Part shown: in pieces, positions 27,780-37,005 of the stretch | How positions within the stretch are numbered: the stretch's first letter is position 1 | Layout: every line of letters begins with the position of its first letter | Assembly: GCF_900129455.1 (NCBI RefSeq) | Contig: NZ_FQVU01000002.1 | Location: forward strand, 124,001 to 188,000 | DNA from: Jatrophihabitans endophyticus | GTDB taxonomy: Bacteria > Actinomycetota > Actinomycetes > Mycobacteriales > Jatrophihabitantaceae | Length of the DNA: 64,000 nt | Direction: 5' to 3' | Program-made: the position numbers and the translations under genes | Notes under the pieces: model-generated | Seen by the model: only the letters and a program-made list of their open reading frames with translations | Databases searched by the model: none | Told to the model about the DNA's origin: nothing

Positions 27780-29144
27780 ATGGCCGATCTGCGCACGCTC
27801 GCCGCCGAGCTCCCCGCCGACGCCGTCGTCACCGACCCCGACATCGTCGCGTCCTACCGCCAGGACTGGGCCCGCGACCCGGACGCCGGCACGCCCCTCG
27901 CGGTCGTGCGCGCGACCTCGACCGCGGACGTCCAGGCCACGCTGCGCTGGGCGTCGCGCGAGCGGGTGCCGGTGGTGCCCCGCGGGGCGGGGTCGAGCCT
28001 GTCGGGCGGATCCACCGGCATCGAGGGGGGCGTCACGCTGTCGACCGAGCGGATGCGCGACATCGCGGTCGACCCCGTCACGCGCGTCGCCGTCGTCCAG
28101 CCCGGGGCGTTGAACGCCGCGGTCAAGGCCGCCGCAGCCGAGCAGGGCTTCTGGTACCCGCCGGACCCGTCGTCGTTCGAGATCTGCTCCATCGGCGGCA
28201 ACGCCGCCACCAACGCCGGCGGGCTGTGTTGCGTGAAGTACGGCGTCACCACCGACTACGTGCTCGGGATGGAGGTCGTGCTCGCCGACGGCACCGCCGT
28301 GCGGCTCGGCGGTCCGCGGCTGAAGGACGTCGCCGGCCTGTCGCTGACCAAGCTGTTCGTCGGCTCCGAGGGCACGCTCGGCGTCATCACCGAGCTCACG
28401 CTGCGGCTGCTGCCCGCGCCGCCCGCCGCGGCCACGCTGGTCGCCGGCTTCCCCACCGTCGAGCTCGCCGCCGACGCCGTCGTCGCGATCACCGCCGGCA
28501 CCCGGCCGGCCATGCTCGAGCTCATGGACAACGGCAGCATCAACGCCGTCGAGGACGTCGTGAAGATGGGGCTCGACCGCGACGCCGGCGCGCTGCTGCT
28601 CGCCCGCTCGGACGCGCCGGGGACGGCCGCGGCCGTCGAGATCGAGGCGATCCGGGCGGCGTGCGAGAAGCACGGCGCGCAGGAGGTCTTCACCACCGAC
28701 GACCCCGACGAGGGCGAGGCCTTCACGGTCGCCCGGCGCGCGGCGTTCCCGGCCATGGAGCGTTTCGGCACGCTGCTGCTCGAGGACGTCGGGGTGCCCG
28801 TGCCGGAGCTGCCGACCCTGGTGCGCGGCATCGGCGAGATCGCCGCCGCCCATGACACCCGCATCGTCGTCGTCGCGCACGCCGGCGACGGCAACACGCA
28901 TCCGATCATCGCCTACGACCCGAACGACGTCGCGAGCACCGAGCGGGCCCGGCTCGCGTTCGGCGAGGTCATGGACCTCGCGCTGTCCCTCGGCGGGACG
29001 ATCACCGGGGAGCACGGCGTGGGCCGGCTCAAGGCGCCGTGGCTCGCCGATCAGCTCGGCGACGACGTCATGGCGCTGACCCGGCGGATCAAGGACGCGC
29101 TCGACCCCGAGGGCATCCTCAACCCCGGCGTCGTGCTCGCGTAG
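27780..29144 (+). CDS. FAD-binding oxidoreductase (D-lactate dehydrogenase / glycolate oxidase GlcD-like)
   Basis: 454 aa. The FAD_binding_4 (VAO-type) domain has VPVVPRGAGSSLSGGSTGIEGGVTLS and SIGGNAATNAGGLCCVKYGVTTDYV. The FAD-oxidase C domain has VVVAHAGDGNTHPII and ends GGTITGEHGVGRLKAPWLADQLG. These are the GlcD/D-lactate dehydrogenase signatures; the alpha-hydroxy acid substrate cannot be assigned. The gene is divergent from the ABC-F gene across 76 bp. A CACTAT hexamer sits 7 nt before the ATG. Confidence 0.92.
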   Translation: MADLRTLAAELPADAVVTDPDIVASYRQDWARDPDAGTPLAVVRATSTADVQATLRWASRERVPVVPRGAGSSLSGGSTGIEGGVTLSTERMRDIAVDPVTRVAVVQPGALNAAVKAAAAEQGFWYPPDPSSFEICSIGGNAATNAGGLCCVKYGVTTDYVLGMEVVLADGTAVRLGGPRLKDVAGLSLTKLFVGSEGTLGVITELTLRLLPAPPAAATLVAGFPTVELAADAVVAITAGTRPAMLELMDNGSINAVEDVVKMGLDRDAGALLLARSDAPGTAAAVEIEAIRAACEKHGAQEVFTTDDPDEGEAFTVARRAAFPAMERFGTLLLEDVGVPVPELPTLVRGIGEIAAAHDTRIVVVAHAGDGNTHPIIAYDPNDVASTERARLAFGEVMDLALSLGGTITGEHGVGRLKAPWLADQLGDDVMALTRRIKDALDPEGILNPGVVLA

Positions 29145-29182
29145 GGATCGGCGGGCACGCGGACGCGGCATACTCGCCGACC

Positions 29183-29827
29183 GTGACGGTGACGCTGCTG
29201 GTGCTGGCCGCCGTGCTCGCCGTCGGCGACTGGGTGGCCGTCGACCGGGGCGCGCTGCGGTGGGAGTACCTGCTCAAGCCGGGCGTGCTGCTGGCGCTCG
29301 GCCTGGCCGCGCTCGCCGCCGACCTCGGCGACCCGAAGCCGCTGGTCGTGACGGCTCTCGCGCTCGGGCTCGTCGGCGACGTCGCGCTCGTGCTGGCCGG
29401 TCATCGGGACGCCGGCGGGGCGTTCTACACCGGACTGGTCGCGTTCCTGCTCGGTCACGTGGCCTACGTCGTCGCCTTCGTCGTCGTCGGCCTGCACCTG
29501 CCGGGACTGCTCGTCGGAGCGCTGATCGCCGCCGTCATCGGCGGTGTGGCGCTGCCGGGGGTACTGCGCCGGACCGCGCGCACGGGGCGGCTGCTGCCGC
29601 TCGCGGTCGGCGGCTACTCGCTCGCGGTCGCGGCGACCGCGGCCGGCGCGGCCGGGACGCGACATCTCGTCCTCGCGGTCGGCGGCGTGCTGTTCGTGGT
29701 CTCGGACGCCGTGCTCGCCCGCGAGCGCTTCGCCACCCCGCTGCCCCGCAGCCCCCTCGTGGTCGCGGTGACCTACCACCTCGCGCAGTTCCTCCTCCTG
29801 GTCGGCCTTCTCGGCGCCGCGGCCTGA
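29183..29827 (+). CDS. Lysoplasmalogenase (YhhN/TMEM86 family) membrane protein
   Basis: 214 aa, about eight hydrophobic helices. Family motifs are LLKPGVLLALGLAAL, GLVGDVALV and the late GGVLFVVSDAVLARERF followed by VVAVTYHLAQFLLLVGL. Eukaryotic members hydrolyse vinyl-ether lysolipids; the bacterial role is less certain. The GTG at 29183 has CATACT (29169-29174) 8 nt upstream and no Shine-Dalgarno. Confidence 0.82.
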   Translation: MTVTLLVLAAVLAVGDWVAVDRGALRWEYLLKPGVLLALGLAALAADLGDPKPLVVTALALGLVGDVALVLAGHRDAGGAFYTGLVAFLLGHVAYVVAFVVVGLHLPGLLVGALIAAVIGGVALPGVLRRTARTGRLLPLAVGGYSLAVAATAAGAAGTRHLVLAVGGVLFVVSDAVLARERFATPLPRSPLVVAVTYHLAQFLLLVGLLGAAA

Positions 29828-29843
29828 CCCCACTCCCCCATCG

Positions 29844-29903
29844 CCTTCCTCGGCGAGTTGGTGGCCTGGAGGCGGGGTAGAGCGACCAACTCGCCGAGGA
29901 AGG
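29844..29903. terminator. Perfect 19-bp inverted repeat (intergenic hairpin)
   Basis: CCTTCCTCGGCGAGTTGGT at 29844-29862 and its exact reverse complement at 29885-29903, with a 22-nt loop. It lies 17 bp after the lysoplasmalogenase stop and 30 bp before the next ATG, both genes on +. It is probably a terminator, but perfect and long enough to be a repeat element or protein site. Confidence 0.75.
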
Positions 29904-29932
29904 TGGAGTTCGGGGGTCCTAGAGTCGAGGCC

Positions 29933-30517
29933 ATGCCGCGCCGCCCGTCCCGTTCCGTCCCCACCGTCGTCCTGCCGGGATGGAACGGCTCCGGCGACGG
30001 GCACTGGCAGTCCTGGCTCGAAGGCGAGCTACGCGCGGCCGGTCGCGAGACGGTGCGTCCGGACGTCCCCGACTGGGACGTGCCCGTGCTCGCCGACTGG
30101 CTCGCAGCGCTGCGCGCGGTGCTCGCGCCGCTGCCCGCCGACGGCTTCGACGTCGTCGCGCACTCGCTGGGCGCTGTGCTCTGGCTGCACCACGCGGCGG
30201 CGCCGGACGGCCCCCGCCCGGCGCGCGTCGCACTCGTCTCGCCGCCGTCCCCGCAGCTCGACGTCCCCGAGATCGCCGAATTCCTGCCGCCGCCCCTGGA
30301 CGTGGACGCGGTGCGCGCCGCCGCCGACGGCACCGTGCTGGTCGGCGGCAGCGACGACGAGCACTGCCCCGAGGGAATCGCCGCGGCGTACGGCGTCGCG
30401 TTGAAGATGGCGACGACCGTGGTCGAGGGCGGCGGTCACCTGAACACCGAGTCCGGGTACGGACAGTGGCCCGCGATGCTGTCGTGGTGCAACCGCGACA
30501 ACCTCGCGTTCTTCTAG
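29933..30517 (+). CDS. RBBP9/YdeN-family alpha/beta hydrolase
   Basis: 194 aa. It opens VPTVVLPGWNGSGDGHWQSWL, the RBBP9/YdeN N-terminal pattern. The nucleophile elbow is VVAHSLGAVLW, an acidic residue is in LVGGSDDEHCP and the catalytic His in VVEGGGHLNTESGYGQWP. Probable serine hydrolase of unknown substrate. TAGAGT at 29920-29925 lies 7 nt before the ATG, so it is probably leaderless. Confidence 0.88.
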   Translation: MPRRPSRSVPTVVLPGWNGSGDGHWQSWLEGELRAAGRETVRPDVPDWDVPVLADWLAALRAVLAPLPADGFDVVAHSLGAVLWLHHAAAPDGPRPARVALVSPPSPQLDVPEIAEFLPPPLDVDAVRAAADGTVLVGGSDDEHCPEGIAAAYGVALKMATTVVEGGGHLNTESGYGQWPAMLSWCNRDNLAFF

Positions 30518-30540
30518 TCGCCGGCGCCCGCGGGCCCCGG

Positions 30541-31455
30541 CTACCGGGCCGGTTCGGGCACCGGCGCGACGGTGACGGCGTCGGTATCGGTGTCGGTGTC
30601 GGCCGCCTGGGCGGGGCGCCACCCCGGCGGTGCGAACATGTAGCCGAGGCGCTCGCGCCAGCCGCGGCCGCGGCGGACGTCGCGAGCGATGGCGGCGTAC
30701 TCGTGGTACTGCAGCCGGAACGGGTTGAAGCTGTCGATGTTCGTCGTCAACCCGTACGTCGGGCGGTGGGTCTCCTCGGCGTAACTGCCGAACATCCGGT
30801 CCCAGACGATGAGGATGCCGGCGTAGTTCTTGTCCAGGTACTCCGGGTCGCTGGCGTGGTGGACGCGGTGGTGCGACGGGGTGTTGAAGACGAACTCGAT
30901 CGGGCGCCACATCCGGTCGACGCGCTCGGTGTGCACGAAGAACTGGAACACCAGGTTGAACGAGAAGGCGGTGAAGATCAGCCACGGCGGGACGCCGAGC
31001 AGCGGCAGCGGCACCCAGAACAGCAGCTCGCCCCACGGGTTCCACTTCTGCCGTACGGCCGTCGAGAGGTTGAAGCGCAGGCTGTTGTGGTGCGCCTGGT
31101 GCGCGGCCCACATGATGCGGACGCGGTGCGAGGCGCGGTGGTAGGAGTACCAGATCAGATCGACCAGCAGCAGCGTCACGACCCACGTCCACCAGCGGTG
31201 CGGGTCCATGCGCAGCGGGGTGAGCACGTAGAGCGCCGCGTAACCGAGCAGGGCGACGATGCGCGCCGTGCCGTTGATGAGCACCGACCCCAGGCCCATG
31301 ATCAGGTTCGTCCGGGTGTCGCGCAGCTCGTAGCCGCCGGCACCGACCTCGTCCTCGTCGAGGAAGCGCAGCGCGAACAGTTCCAGTGCCATGAACGCGG
31401 CGAAGACCGGGATCGCGAAGACGACCGGGTCGTGCAGGTTGTCGGTGAACGACAT
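30541..31455 (-). CDS. Sterol desaturase / fatty acid hydroxylase family membrane protein
   Basis: 304 aa, four to six membrane helices. The di-iron histidine boxes are visible in order: WYSYHRASHRVR, WAAHQAHHNSLRFN, and NTPSHHRVHHASDPEYLDKNYAG. The family hydroxylates or desaturates lipids using O2. Asp/Thr repeats (TDTDTDTDA) near the C-terminus are low complexity. The ATG at 31455 has GAGGAGG upstream; an earlier start at 31497 would run into the TetR operator. It is divergent from the TetR gene. Confidence 0.9.
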   Translation of the reverse strand: MSFTDNLHDPVVFAIPVFAAFMALELFALRFLDEDEVGAGGYELRDTRTNLIMGLGSVLINGTARIVALLGYAALYVLTPLRMDPHRWWTWVVTLLLVDLIWYSYHRASHRVRIMWAAHQAHHNSLRFNLSTAVRQKWNPWGELLFWVPLPLLGVPPWLIFTAFSFNLVFQFFVHTERVDRMWRPIEFVFNTPSHHRVHHASDPEYLDKNYAGILIVWDRMFGSYAEETHRPTYGLTTNIDSFNPFRLQYHEYAAIARDVRRGRGWRERLGYMFAPPGWRPAQAADTDTDTDAVTVAPVPEPAR

Positions 31456-31496
31456 GGTCGACCGGCCTCCTCGTCCGTGAACTGACCTTTGAGTCA

Positions 31497-31514
31497 CTTA
31501 CCGTAGGGTAAGAT
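31497..31514. promoter_or_regulatory. Palindromic operator overlapping the TetR-gene -10
   Basis: CTTACC (31497-31502), 4-bp centre GTAG, GGTAAG (31507-31512) form a perfect palindrome in the 66-bp divergent spacer. TAAGAT (31509-31514), a good -10 for the TetR gene 7 nt before its GTG, overlaps it. This fits autorepression and joint control of the hydroxylase gene. Confidence 0.7.
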
Positions 31515-31521
31515 CGCTGGT

Positions 31522-32124
31522 GTGTCCAGTGGCGTGATCGGGACGAAGGGCGTCCCCCGCGCCGAGCGCGAGGGGCAGATCGTGGCCGCCGCGATCGCCG
31601 AGTTCGCCCGGGCCGGATACAACGGGGCGTCGATGCTCGAGATCGCCCGGCAGGCCGGGATCTCCAAGCCGCTCGTGTACCAGTACTTCGGATCCAAGGA
31701 CGGGATGTTCCTCGTCTGCCTGCGCGAGGTCGGCGGCGGCCTGCTCGCCCGCCTCGACGAGGCCGAGCTCGCCGTCGACGACACCGTCGCCTCGCGCATC
31801 TACCCCCTGCGGGCCATGTTCGCCGCCCTGGCCCCGCAACGCGAGGCGTGGCGACTGCTCTTCGACGCCACCGTCCCGCTGCACGGCCCCATCGCCGACG
31901 TCGCCGACGAGTACCGCAGCCGGCTGACCACGCTGGCCGCCGGCGGCTCGGCGCGTTTCCTGCGTGCCCGCGGGAACCGCAGCCGCGCCGACGCCTCCGC
32001 GCTCACCAGCGTCTGGCTCGGGCTGGTGAACTCGCTCGTGACCTGGTGGCTCGAGCATCCGGAGGAGTCCGCGGCCGCGATGACCGCCCGCTGCGAACGC
32101 CTGCTCGGCGCCATCCTCACCTGA
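31522..32124 (+). CDS. TetR-family transcriptional regulator
   Basis: 200 aa. The helix-turn-helix at about residues 20-60 reads AAIAEFARAGYNGASMLEIARQAGISKPLVYQYFGSKDGMF. The ligand domain is typical in length and the ligand unknown. It probably represses itself and the divergent fatty acid hydroxylase through the palindrome between them. The transcript is probably leaderless. Confidence 0.92.
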   Translation: MSSGVIGTKGVPRAEREGQIVAAAIAEFARAGYNGASMLEIARQAGISKPLVYQYFGSKDGMFLVCLREVGGGLLARLDEAELAVDDTVASRIYPLRAMFAALAPQREAWRLLFDATVPLHGPIADVADEYRSRLTTLAAGGSARFLRARGNRSRADASALTSVWLGLVNSLVTWWLEHPEESAAAMTARCERLLGAILT

Positions 32125-32132
32125 CCCCCCGC

Positions 32133-32174
32133 TTTTGGCGGCTGAGCGCAGCATGCTGCGCTCAGCCGCCAAAA
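32133..32174. terminator. Perfect 42-bp palindrome between convergent tetR-like gene and truA
   Basis: 32133-32153 (TTTTGGCGGCTGAGCGCAGC plus A) is exactly the reverse complement of 32154-32174, with no spacer. The flanking TTTT/AAAA gives a U-tract on both transcripts, so it can serve as an intrinsic terminator in both directions. It lies 8 bp after the TetR stop and 4 bp from the truA stop. Confidence 0.85.
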
Positions 32175-32178
32175 CCGG

Positions 32179-32961
32179 CTATTCGGGGCGACGGGCGCGG
32201 GCCTCGACCGCCCGCGCGGCCAGTCCGGCGTCGTCGGGGTAGCCGACCTCGACGAGGGTCAGACCGTGGGCCGGCGCCACCGTGACGTCGTTCGCGCGGC
32301 GGCCGAGCGTGAGCAGCGCGGCCGGCCAGTCGACCGGACGCCGGCCCTCACCCACCGCGAGCAGCGCCCCGACGAGCGAGCGGACCATCGAGTGACAGAA
32401 GGCGTCGGCCACCACCGTGCAGGTGACGTCGCCGCCGGCCCGCAGGACCGCGAACGAGAGCAGCGTTCGCGTGGTCGTCGCACCCTCGCGCCGCTTGCAG
32501 AACGCGGCGAAGTCGTGCAGCCCGGTGAGCCGCCGGGCCGCCGCGGCCATCGCGACGTCGTCGAGCGGACGGGGCCAGCCGACCACCTCCCGCCGGCTCA
32601 GCGGCGCCACCCCGGCCGGATCGTCGGTGAGCCGGTACTCGTAGCGCCGCCAGAGCGCGCCGAACCGGGCGTCGAACTGCGCCGGCACCTCGCGGACGCC
32701 CGTCACCCGGACGTCGGCCGGCAGCGCCCGGTTGACGCGACGCACCTCGGGCACCTGCGGCAGGTCGCAGTGCACGACCTGGCCGGTGGCGTGCACGCCC
32801 GCGTCGGTGCGACCGGCGACGGTCAGCGCGACGGCGGGCAGCCGCAGCACGCGCGCCAGGGTGTCCTCGAGGACGCCCTGGACGGTGCGCCGATCCGGCT
32901 GGCGGGCCCAGCCGGAGAAGTCGGTACCGTCGTAGGAAACGTCGAGGCGGACCCGCCGCAG
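32179..32961 (-). CDS. truA: tRNA pseudouridine(38-40) synthase
   Basis: About 260 aa. The N-terminus [38 protein letters not shown] and the catalytic [17 protein letters not shown] identify TruA, which modifies the anticodon arm. The reading frame has no ATG, GTG or TTG between an in-frame TGA near 33046 and the conserved domain. The best start is CTG at 32961, with GAGG about 8 nt upstream. A second CTG is at 32991, just after the rplQ stop. It follows rplQ as in many actinobacteria. Confidence 0.9.
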   Translation of the reverse strand: MRRVRLDVSYDGTDFSGWARQPDRRTVQGVLEDTLARVLRLPAVALTVAGRTDAGVHATGQVVHCDLPQVPEVRRVNRALPADVRVTGVREVPAQFDARFGALWRRYEYRLTDDPAGVAPLSRREVVGWPRPLDDVAMAAAARRLTGLHDFAAFCKRREGATTTRTLLSFAVLRAGGDVTCTVVADAFCHSMVRSLVGALLAVGEGRRPVDWPAALLTLGRRANDVTVAPAHGLTLVEVGYPDDAGLAARAVEARARRPE

Positions 32962-32993
32962 CGGATCCGCCTCGATCGTGGCGTCGGGCAGGA

Positions 32994-33686
32994 CTACTTC
33001 GTCTCGTCCTCGGCCGGGGCCTCCTGCGCGCCGGCCTCCGGCTCACCGCCGAGCACCTGGTCCTCGGCGCGCGCGGCGTCCTCGGCGTCCTCGTCGGCGA
33101 GTCCGAGCGCGGCCAGGCCGCCCTCCTCGTCGCCGCCCTCGGCCGACTCCTGACTCGCTGCGGTCGTCGTCGGCTCCTCGGCGGCGGACTCCTCCGCGGC
33201 CGCGACACCGGCCGCGGTCGCCGACTCGCCCTTGGCGTCCTCGGCGATCTCACGGGTACGGCCGGACGGCGCCTTTTTGGCCGCCGTCCGGGTGCCGCGC
33301 GCCTTCTCGGCCTCGGCGACGACCGACTTGAGCTCCTCGACGATCTCGATGACCGCCATCGGGGCGTTGTCGCCCTTGCGGGGGTTGGTCTTGACGATCC
33401 GCGTGTACCCACCCGGACGGTCGGCCATCCGCGGCCCGATCTCGGCGAACAGCTTGTGGACGACGTCCTTGTCACGGATCACCGTCATCACCTGGCGCCG
33501 GGCGTGGAGGTCACCGCGCTTGGCAAAGGTGATCAGCCGCTCGGCCAGCGGGCGCAGCCGCTTGGCCTTGGCCTCCGTCGTGGTGATGCGGTCGTGCTCG
33601 AACAGCGAGGTCGCCAGGTTCGCCAGCAGCAACCGTTCGTGAGCCGGGCCGCCGCCGAGGCGGGGACCCTTGGTGGGCGTGGGCAT
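32994..33686 (-). CDS. rplQ: 50S ribosomal protein L17 with long acidic C-terminal extension
   Basis: 230 aa. Residues 1-120 are the standard L17 ([52 protein letters not shown]). The remaining about 110 residues are low-complexity Ala/Glu/Asp-rich ([23 protein letters not shown]). Such tails occur in actinobacterial L17, but this is a long one. Last ribosomal gene of the alpha operon. Confidence 0.98.
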   Translation of the reverse strand: MPTPTKGPRLGGGPAHERLLLANLATSLFEHDRITTTEAKAKRLRPLAERLITFAKRGDLHARRQVMTVIRDKDVVHKLFAEIGPRMADRPGGYTRIVKTNPRKGDNAPMAVIEIVEELKSVVAEAEKARGTRTAAKKAPSGRTREIAEDAKGESATAAGVAAAEESAAEEPTTTAASQESAEGGDEEGGLAALGLADEDAEDAARAEDQVLGGEPEAGAQEAPAEDETK

Positions 33687-33762
33687 GGCTGGGCCCTTTC
33701 TGGAAGAGGTGGAGCGTTTCGACCGGACGCCGTGTCAGGTACGCCGGCCGTCGGAGTGGGTG

Positions 33763-34788
33763 TTACAGCTGCTCGGTCTCGGCGAAGTCCTGGTCGTCGG
33801 TGAAGTCGTCGTCACCGTAGGACTCGACGGCGGTCGGCAGGGCGAACCCGGGCGGGCTGTCCTTGAGCGCCAGGCCCAGTCCGGCCAGCTTGACCTTGAC
33901 CTCGTCGATCGACTTGGAGCCGAAGTTGCGGATGTCGAGCAGGTCGGCCTCGCTGCGCCCGACGAGCTCACCGACGGTGTGGATGCCCTCGCGCTTGAGG
34001 CAGTTGTACGAGCGCACGGTGAGGTCGAGGTCCTCGATCGGCATCGAGAACGCGGCGGCGTCGGCGACCTCGGTCGGCGACGGGCCGACGTCGATGCCCT
34101 CGGCCTCGTCGTTCAGCTCGCGGAACAGGCCGAACAGCTCGACCAGCGTGTGCCCGGCCGAGGCGACGGCGTCACGCGGGGTGATGGAGTTCTTGGTCTC
34201 GACGTCCACCACGAGGCGGTCGAAGTCGGTGCGCTGCTCGACACGGGTGGCCTCGACGTTGTAGGTCACCTTGAGCACCGGCGAGTAGATGGAGTCGACC
34301 GGGATGCGGCCGATCTCCTGGCCGGGCTGCTTGTTCTGCGTGGCGGTGACGTAGCCGCGGCCCCGCTCGACGACCAGCTCGATCTCGAGCCGGCCCTTCT
34401 TGTTGATGGTCGCGATGTGCAGGTCGGGGTTGTGCACGACGACGCCGGCCGGCGGCGCGATGTCGGCGGCGGTGACCTCGCCGGGACCCTGCTTGCGCAG
34501 GTACATGACGACGGGCTCGTCGCTCTCGGAGCTCACCACGAGCTCCTTGAGGTTCAGGATGACGTCGGTGACGTCCTCCTTGACCCCTTCGACGGTCGTG
34601 AACTCGTGCAGCACGCCGTCGATGCGGATGCTGGTGACGGCCGCGCCGGGGATCGACGAGAGCAGCGTGCGGCGCAGCGAGTTGCCGAGCGTGTAGCCGA
34701 AACCGGGCTCGAGCGGCTCGATGACGAACTTGGACCGGCTCTCGGAGATGGGCTCCTCGGCCAGGGTGGGGCGCTGAGAGATCAGCAC
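33763..34788 (-). CDS. rpoA: DNA-directed RNA polymerase subunit alpha
   Basis: 341 aa. The N-terminal domain has [43 protein letters not shown]. The C-terminal DNA/activator-binding domain has [37 protein letters not shown]. Full length, in the standard place after rpsD. Confidence 0.99.
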   Translation of the reverse strand: MLISQRPTLAEEPISESRSKFVIEPLEPGFGYTLGNSLRRTLLSSIPGAAVTSIRIDGVLHEFTTVEGVKEDVTDVILNLKELVVSSESDEPVVMYLRKQGPGEVTAADIAPPAGVVVHNPDLHIATINKKGRLEIELVVERGRGYVTATQNKQPGQEIGRIPVDSIYSPVLKVTYNVEATRVEQRTDFDRLVVDVETKNSITPRDAVASAGHTLVELFGLFRELNDEAEGIDVGPSPTEVADAAAFSMPIEDLDLTVRSYNCLKREGIHTVGELVGRSEADLLDIRNFGSKSIDEVKVKLAGLGLALKDSPPGFALPTAVESYGDDDFTDDQDFAETEQL

Positions 34789-34890
34789 GTGGGTTCTCCT
34801 CGGTGATTCGTGGACGACCGCTATATGACGTCCGACGGGGCACTGCGGTGATGCACCGCCCGGGGCCGCGACGGCCCCGGGCGGGTGGTG

Positions 34891-35496
34891 CTACTTGGAG
34901 TAGAGCTCGACGATCAGCTGCTCCTGCAGCGGGATGTCGATCTGCGCGCGCACGGGCAGCTGGTGCACGAGGATGCGCAGCGTGGTCGGCACGACCTGCA
35001 GCCAGGCCGGGACCGGGCGCTCGCCCTGGGTCTCGCGGGCGATGAGGAACGGCGTCGTCTCGAGGGACTTGGGCTTGACGTCGACGATGTCCCACTGCGT
35101 GACGCGGTAGCTCGGGATGTCGACCTTGTGGCCGTTGACCAGGAAGTGGCCGTGGCTCACGAGCTGGCGGGCCTGGCGACGGGTGCGGGCGAGGCCGGCG
35201 CGGTACACGACGTTGTCGAGGCGCGACTCCAGGATCTGCAGCAGGTTGTCACCCGTCTTGCCCTGGCCGCGGTTGGCTTCCTCGTAGTAGCGCCGGAACT
35301 GCTTCTCCAGCACGCCGTAGCTGTACTTCGCCTTCTGCTTCTCCTGCAGCTGCAGCAGGTACTCGCTCTGCTTGATGCGCGAGCGGCCGTGCTGGCCGGG
35401 CGGGTAGGGACGCCGCTCGAAGGAGGCGTCCCCGCCCACGAGGTCGACGTTGAGCCGGCGCGAGATGCGCGTGGCGGGACCGGTGTACCTAGCCAT
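34891..35496 (-). CDS. rpsD: 30S ribosomal protein S4
   Basis: 201 aa. YTGPATRISRRLNVDL at the N-terminus and the S4 RNA-binding domain SRLDNVVYRAGLARTRRQARQLVSHGHFLVNGHKVDIPSYRV. It lacks the N-terminal zinc-binding cysteines, so it is the C-minus form. Confidence 0.99.
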   Translation of the reverse strand: MARYTGPATRISRRLNVDLVGGDASFERRPYPPGQHGRSRIKQSEYLLQLQEKQKAKYSYGVLEKQFRRYYEEANRGQGKTGDNLLQILESRLDNVVYRAGLARTRRQARQLVSHGHFLVNGHKVDIPSYRVTQWDIVDVKPKSLETTPFLIARETQGERPVPAWLQVVPTTLRILVHQLPVRAQIDIPLQEQLIVELYSK

Positions 35497-35498
35497 CG

Positions 35499-35903
35499 TC
35501 AGACCCTCCGACGCTTCGGCGGACGGCAGCCGTTGTGCGGCTGCGGGGTGACGTCCGAGATGTTGCCGACCTCGAGACCGGCCGCGGTGAGCGAGCGGAT
35601 CGCGGTCTCGCGGCCCGAACCCGGGCCCTTGACGAAGACGTCGACCTTCTTGACGCCGTGCTCCTGCGCCTTGCGGGCGGCGTTCTCGGCCGCCATCTGC
35701 GCGGCGAAGGGCGTCGACTTGCGCGAGCCCTTGAAGCCGACGTGCCCGGCCGAGGCCCAGGACAGGACATTGCCCTGCGGGTCGGTGATCGAGACGATCG
35801 TGTTGTTGAAGGTGGACTTGATGTGCGCCTGGCCGAAGGTGACGTTCTTCTTCTCCTTGCGGCGGACCTTCTTCGCGGCGCCCTTACGCGCGGGACCCGG
35901 CAT
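35499..35903 (-). CDS. rpsK: 30S ribosomal protein S11
   Basis: 134 aa. [43 protein letters not shown] and the C-terminal [17 protein letters not shown] are invariant S11 features. Its start overlaps the rpsM stop. Confidence 0.99.
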   Translation of the reverse strand: MPGPARKGAAKKVRRKEKKNVTFGQAHIKSTFNNTIVSITDPQGNVLSWASAGHVGFKGSRKSTPFAAQMAAENAARKAQEHGVKKVDVFVKGPGSGRETAIRSLTAAGLEVGNISDVTPQPHNGCRPPKRRRV

Positions 35904-36283
35904 TACTTCTTACCTGCCTTCTTCTTGCCCGCGATGGTCTTCTTCGGACCCTTCCGGGTACGGGCGTTGGTCTTGGTCCGCTGACCGTGCACGGGCAGGC
36001 CGCGACGGTGGCGCAGCCCCTCGTAGCAGCCGATCTCGACCTTGCGGCGGATGTCGGCGGCGACCTCGCGGCGCAGGTCGCCCTCGACGCGGTAGTGCGC
36101 GTCGATGTGGTCGCGCAGTGCGACGACGTCGGCCTCGGTCAGGTCACGGACGCGGACGTCCGGGCTGACGCCGGTGGCGTCGAGGGTCTGCTTCGCACGG
36201 GTACGGCCCATGCCGTAGATGTAGGTGAGCGCGATCTCCACCCGCTTCTCGCGGGGGAGGTCGACACCGGAAAGACGTGCCAT
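35903..36283 (-). CDS. rpsM: 30S ribosomal protein S13
   Basis: 126 aa, [32 protein letters not shown], with the C-terminal [32 protein letters not shown] that contacts tRNA. Start fixed at 36283 by conservation; the frame extends upstream. Confidence 0.99.
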   Translation of the reverse strand: MARLSGVDLPREKRVEIALTYIYGMGRTRAKQTLDATGVSPDVRVRDLTEADVVALRDHIDAHYRVEGDLRREVAADIRRKVEIGCYEGLRHRRGLPVHGQRTKTNARTRKGPKKTIAGKKKAGKK

Positions 36284-36425
36284 CCGGGCGGTTCTCCTGA
36301 TCTGTTCGTTCGCTGGTGTTGGTGCGCACCCGTTCCCGTCACCCGCCCGGGCGAGGGCTCCGGCCAACGTTCCGGAGGTGGACCTGCCGTTGCCGGCAGG
36401 CTGGCGTGCGCTTAGCTGATGGTCC

Positions 36426-36539
36426 TCAGCCCTGCCGTTGCTTGTGGCGCAGGTTCTCGCAGATGACCATGACCCGACCGTTGCGACGGATGACCTTGCA
36501 CTTGTCGCAGATCGGCTTGACGCTCGGCTTGACCTTCAC
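36426..36539 (-). CDS. rpmJ: 50S ribosomal protein L36
   Basis: 37 aa: [20 protein letters not shown] then [17 protein letters not shown]. The zinc ligands CxxC...C...H are present, so it is the zinc-binding (C-plus) form. GTG start at 36539. The gene lies between infA and rpsM. Confidence 0.97.
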   Translation of the reverse strand: MKVKPSVKPICDKCKVIRRNGRVMVICENLRHKQRQG

Positions 36540-36623
36540 GGTCGTGGCCCCTTCTCGGTGATACTTCGGACTAGCTGGCACTACGGCGGCAGCGGGAGCC
36601 GTCGGGCCGCCCGCTGCGGTCGA

Positions 36624-36845
36624 TCACTTGTAGCGGTAGACGATGCGGCCCCGGGTCAGGTCGTAGGGCGAGAGCTCCACGACGACGCGGTCCTCGGGAA
36701 GGATGCGGATGTAGTGCTGCCGCATCTTGCCGCTGATGTGCGCGAGCACCCGGTGCCCGTTCGTGAGCTCCACCCGGAACATCGCGTTGGGCAGCGGCTC
36801 CACCACGCGGCCTTCGACCTCGATGGCGCCTTCCTTCTTGGCCAT
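36624..36845 (-). CDS. infA: Translation initiation factor IF-1
   Basis: 73 aa, a single S1/OB fold: [40 protein letters not shown], ending [12 protein letters not shown]. Usually preceded directly by map; here about 9 kb of other genes intervene. A promoter candidate lies about 160 bp upstream (37006-37035). Confidence 0.99.
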   Translation of the reverse strand: MAKKEGAIEVEGRVVEPLPNAMFRVELTNGHRVLAHISGKMRQHYIRILPEDRVVVELSPYDLTRGRIVYRYK

Positions 36846-37005
36846 GTCCTCCGCATTTCCTGTGCACGACGGATCGTGCGCGACTGTCGTTGGCGCGGCG
36901 TACCGCCGCGGGACTGCTCTCGAACGCGGCGCGACCGTGAGGGATCCGCTCCTCGGTCCGCGGCCACAGCGGACACGACTGAGGAACGGCGCGCGCCAAA
37001 CGTCG

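Noticed and set aside
36988..37000. Second TTGGCG motif as another infA promoter
   Set aside because: At 16-18 nt spacing the downstream hexamer reads GTGTCC or similar, not a -10. The upstream TTGGCG-N18-TAGACT pair is much better.
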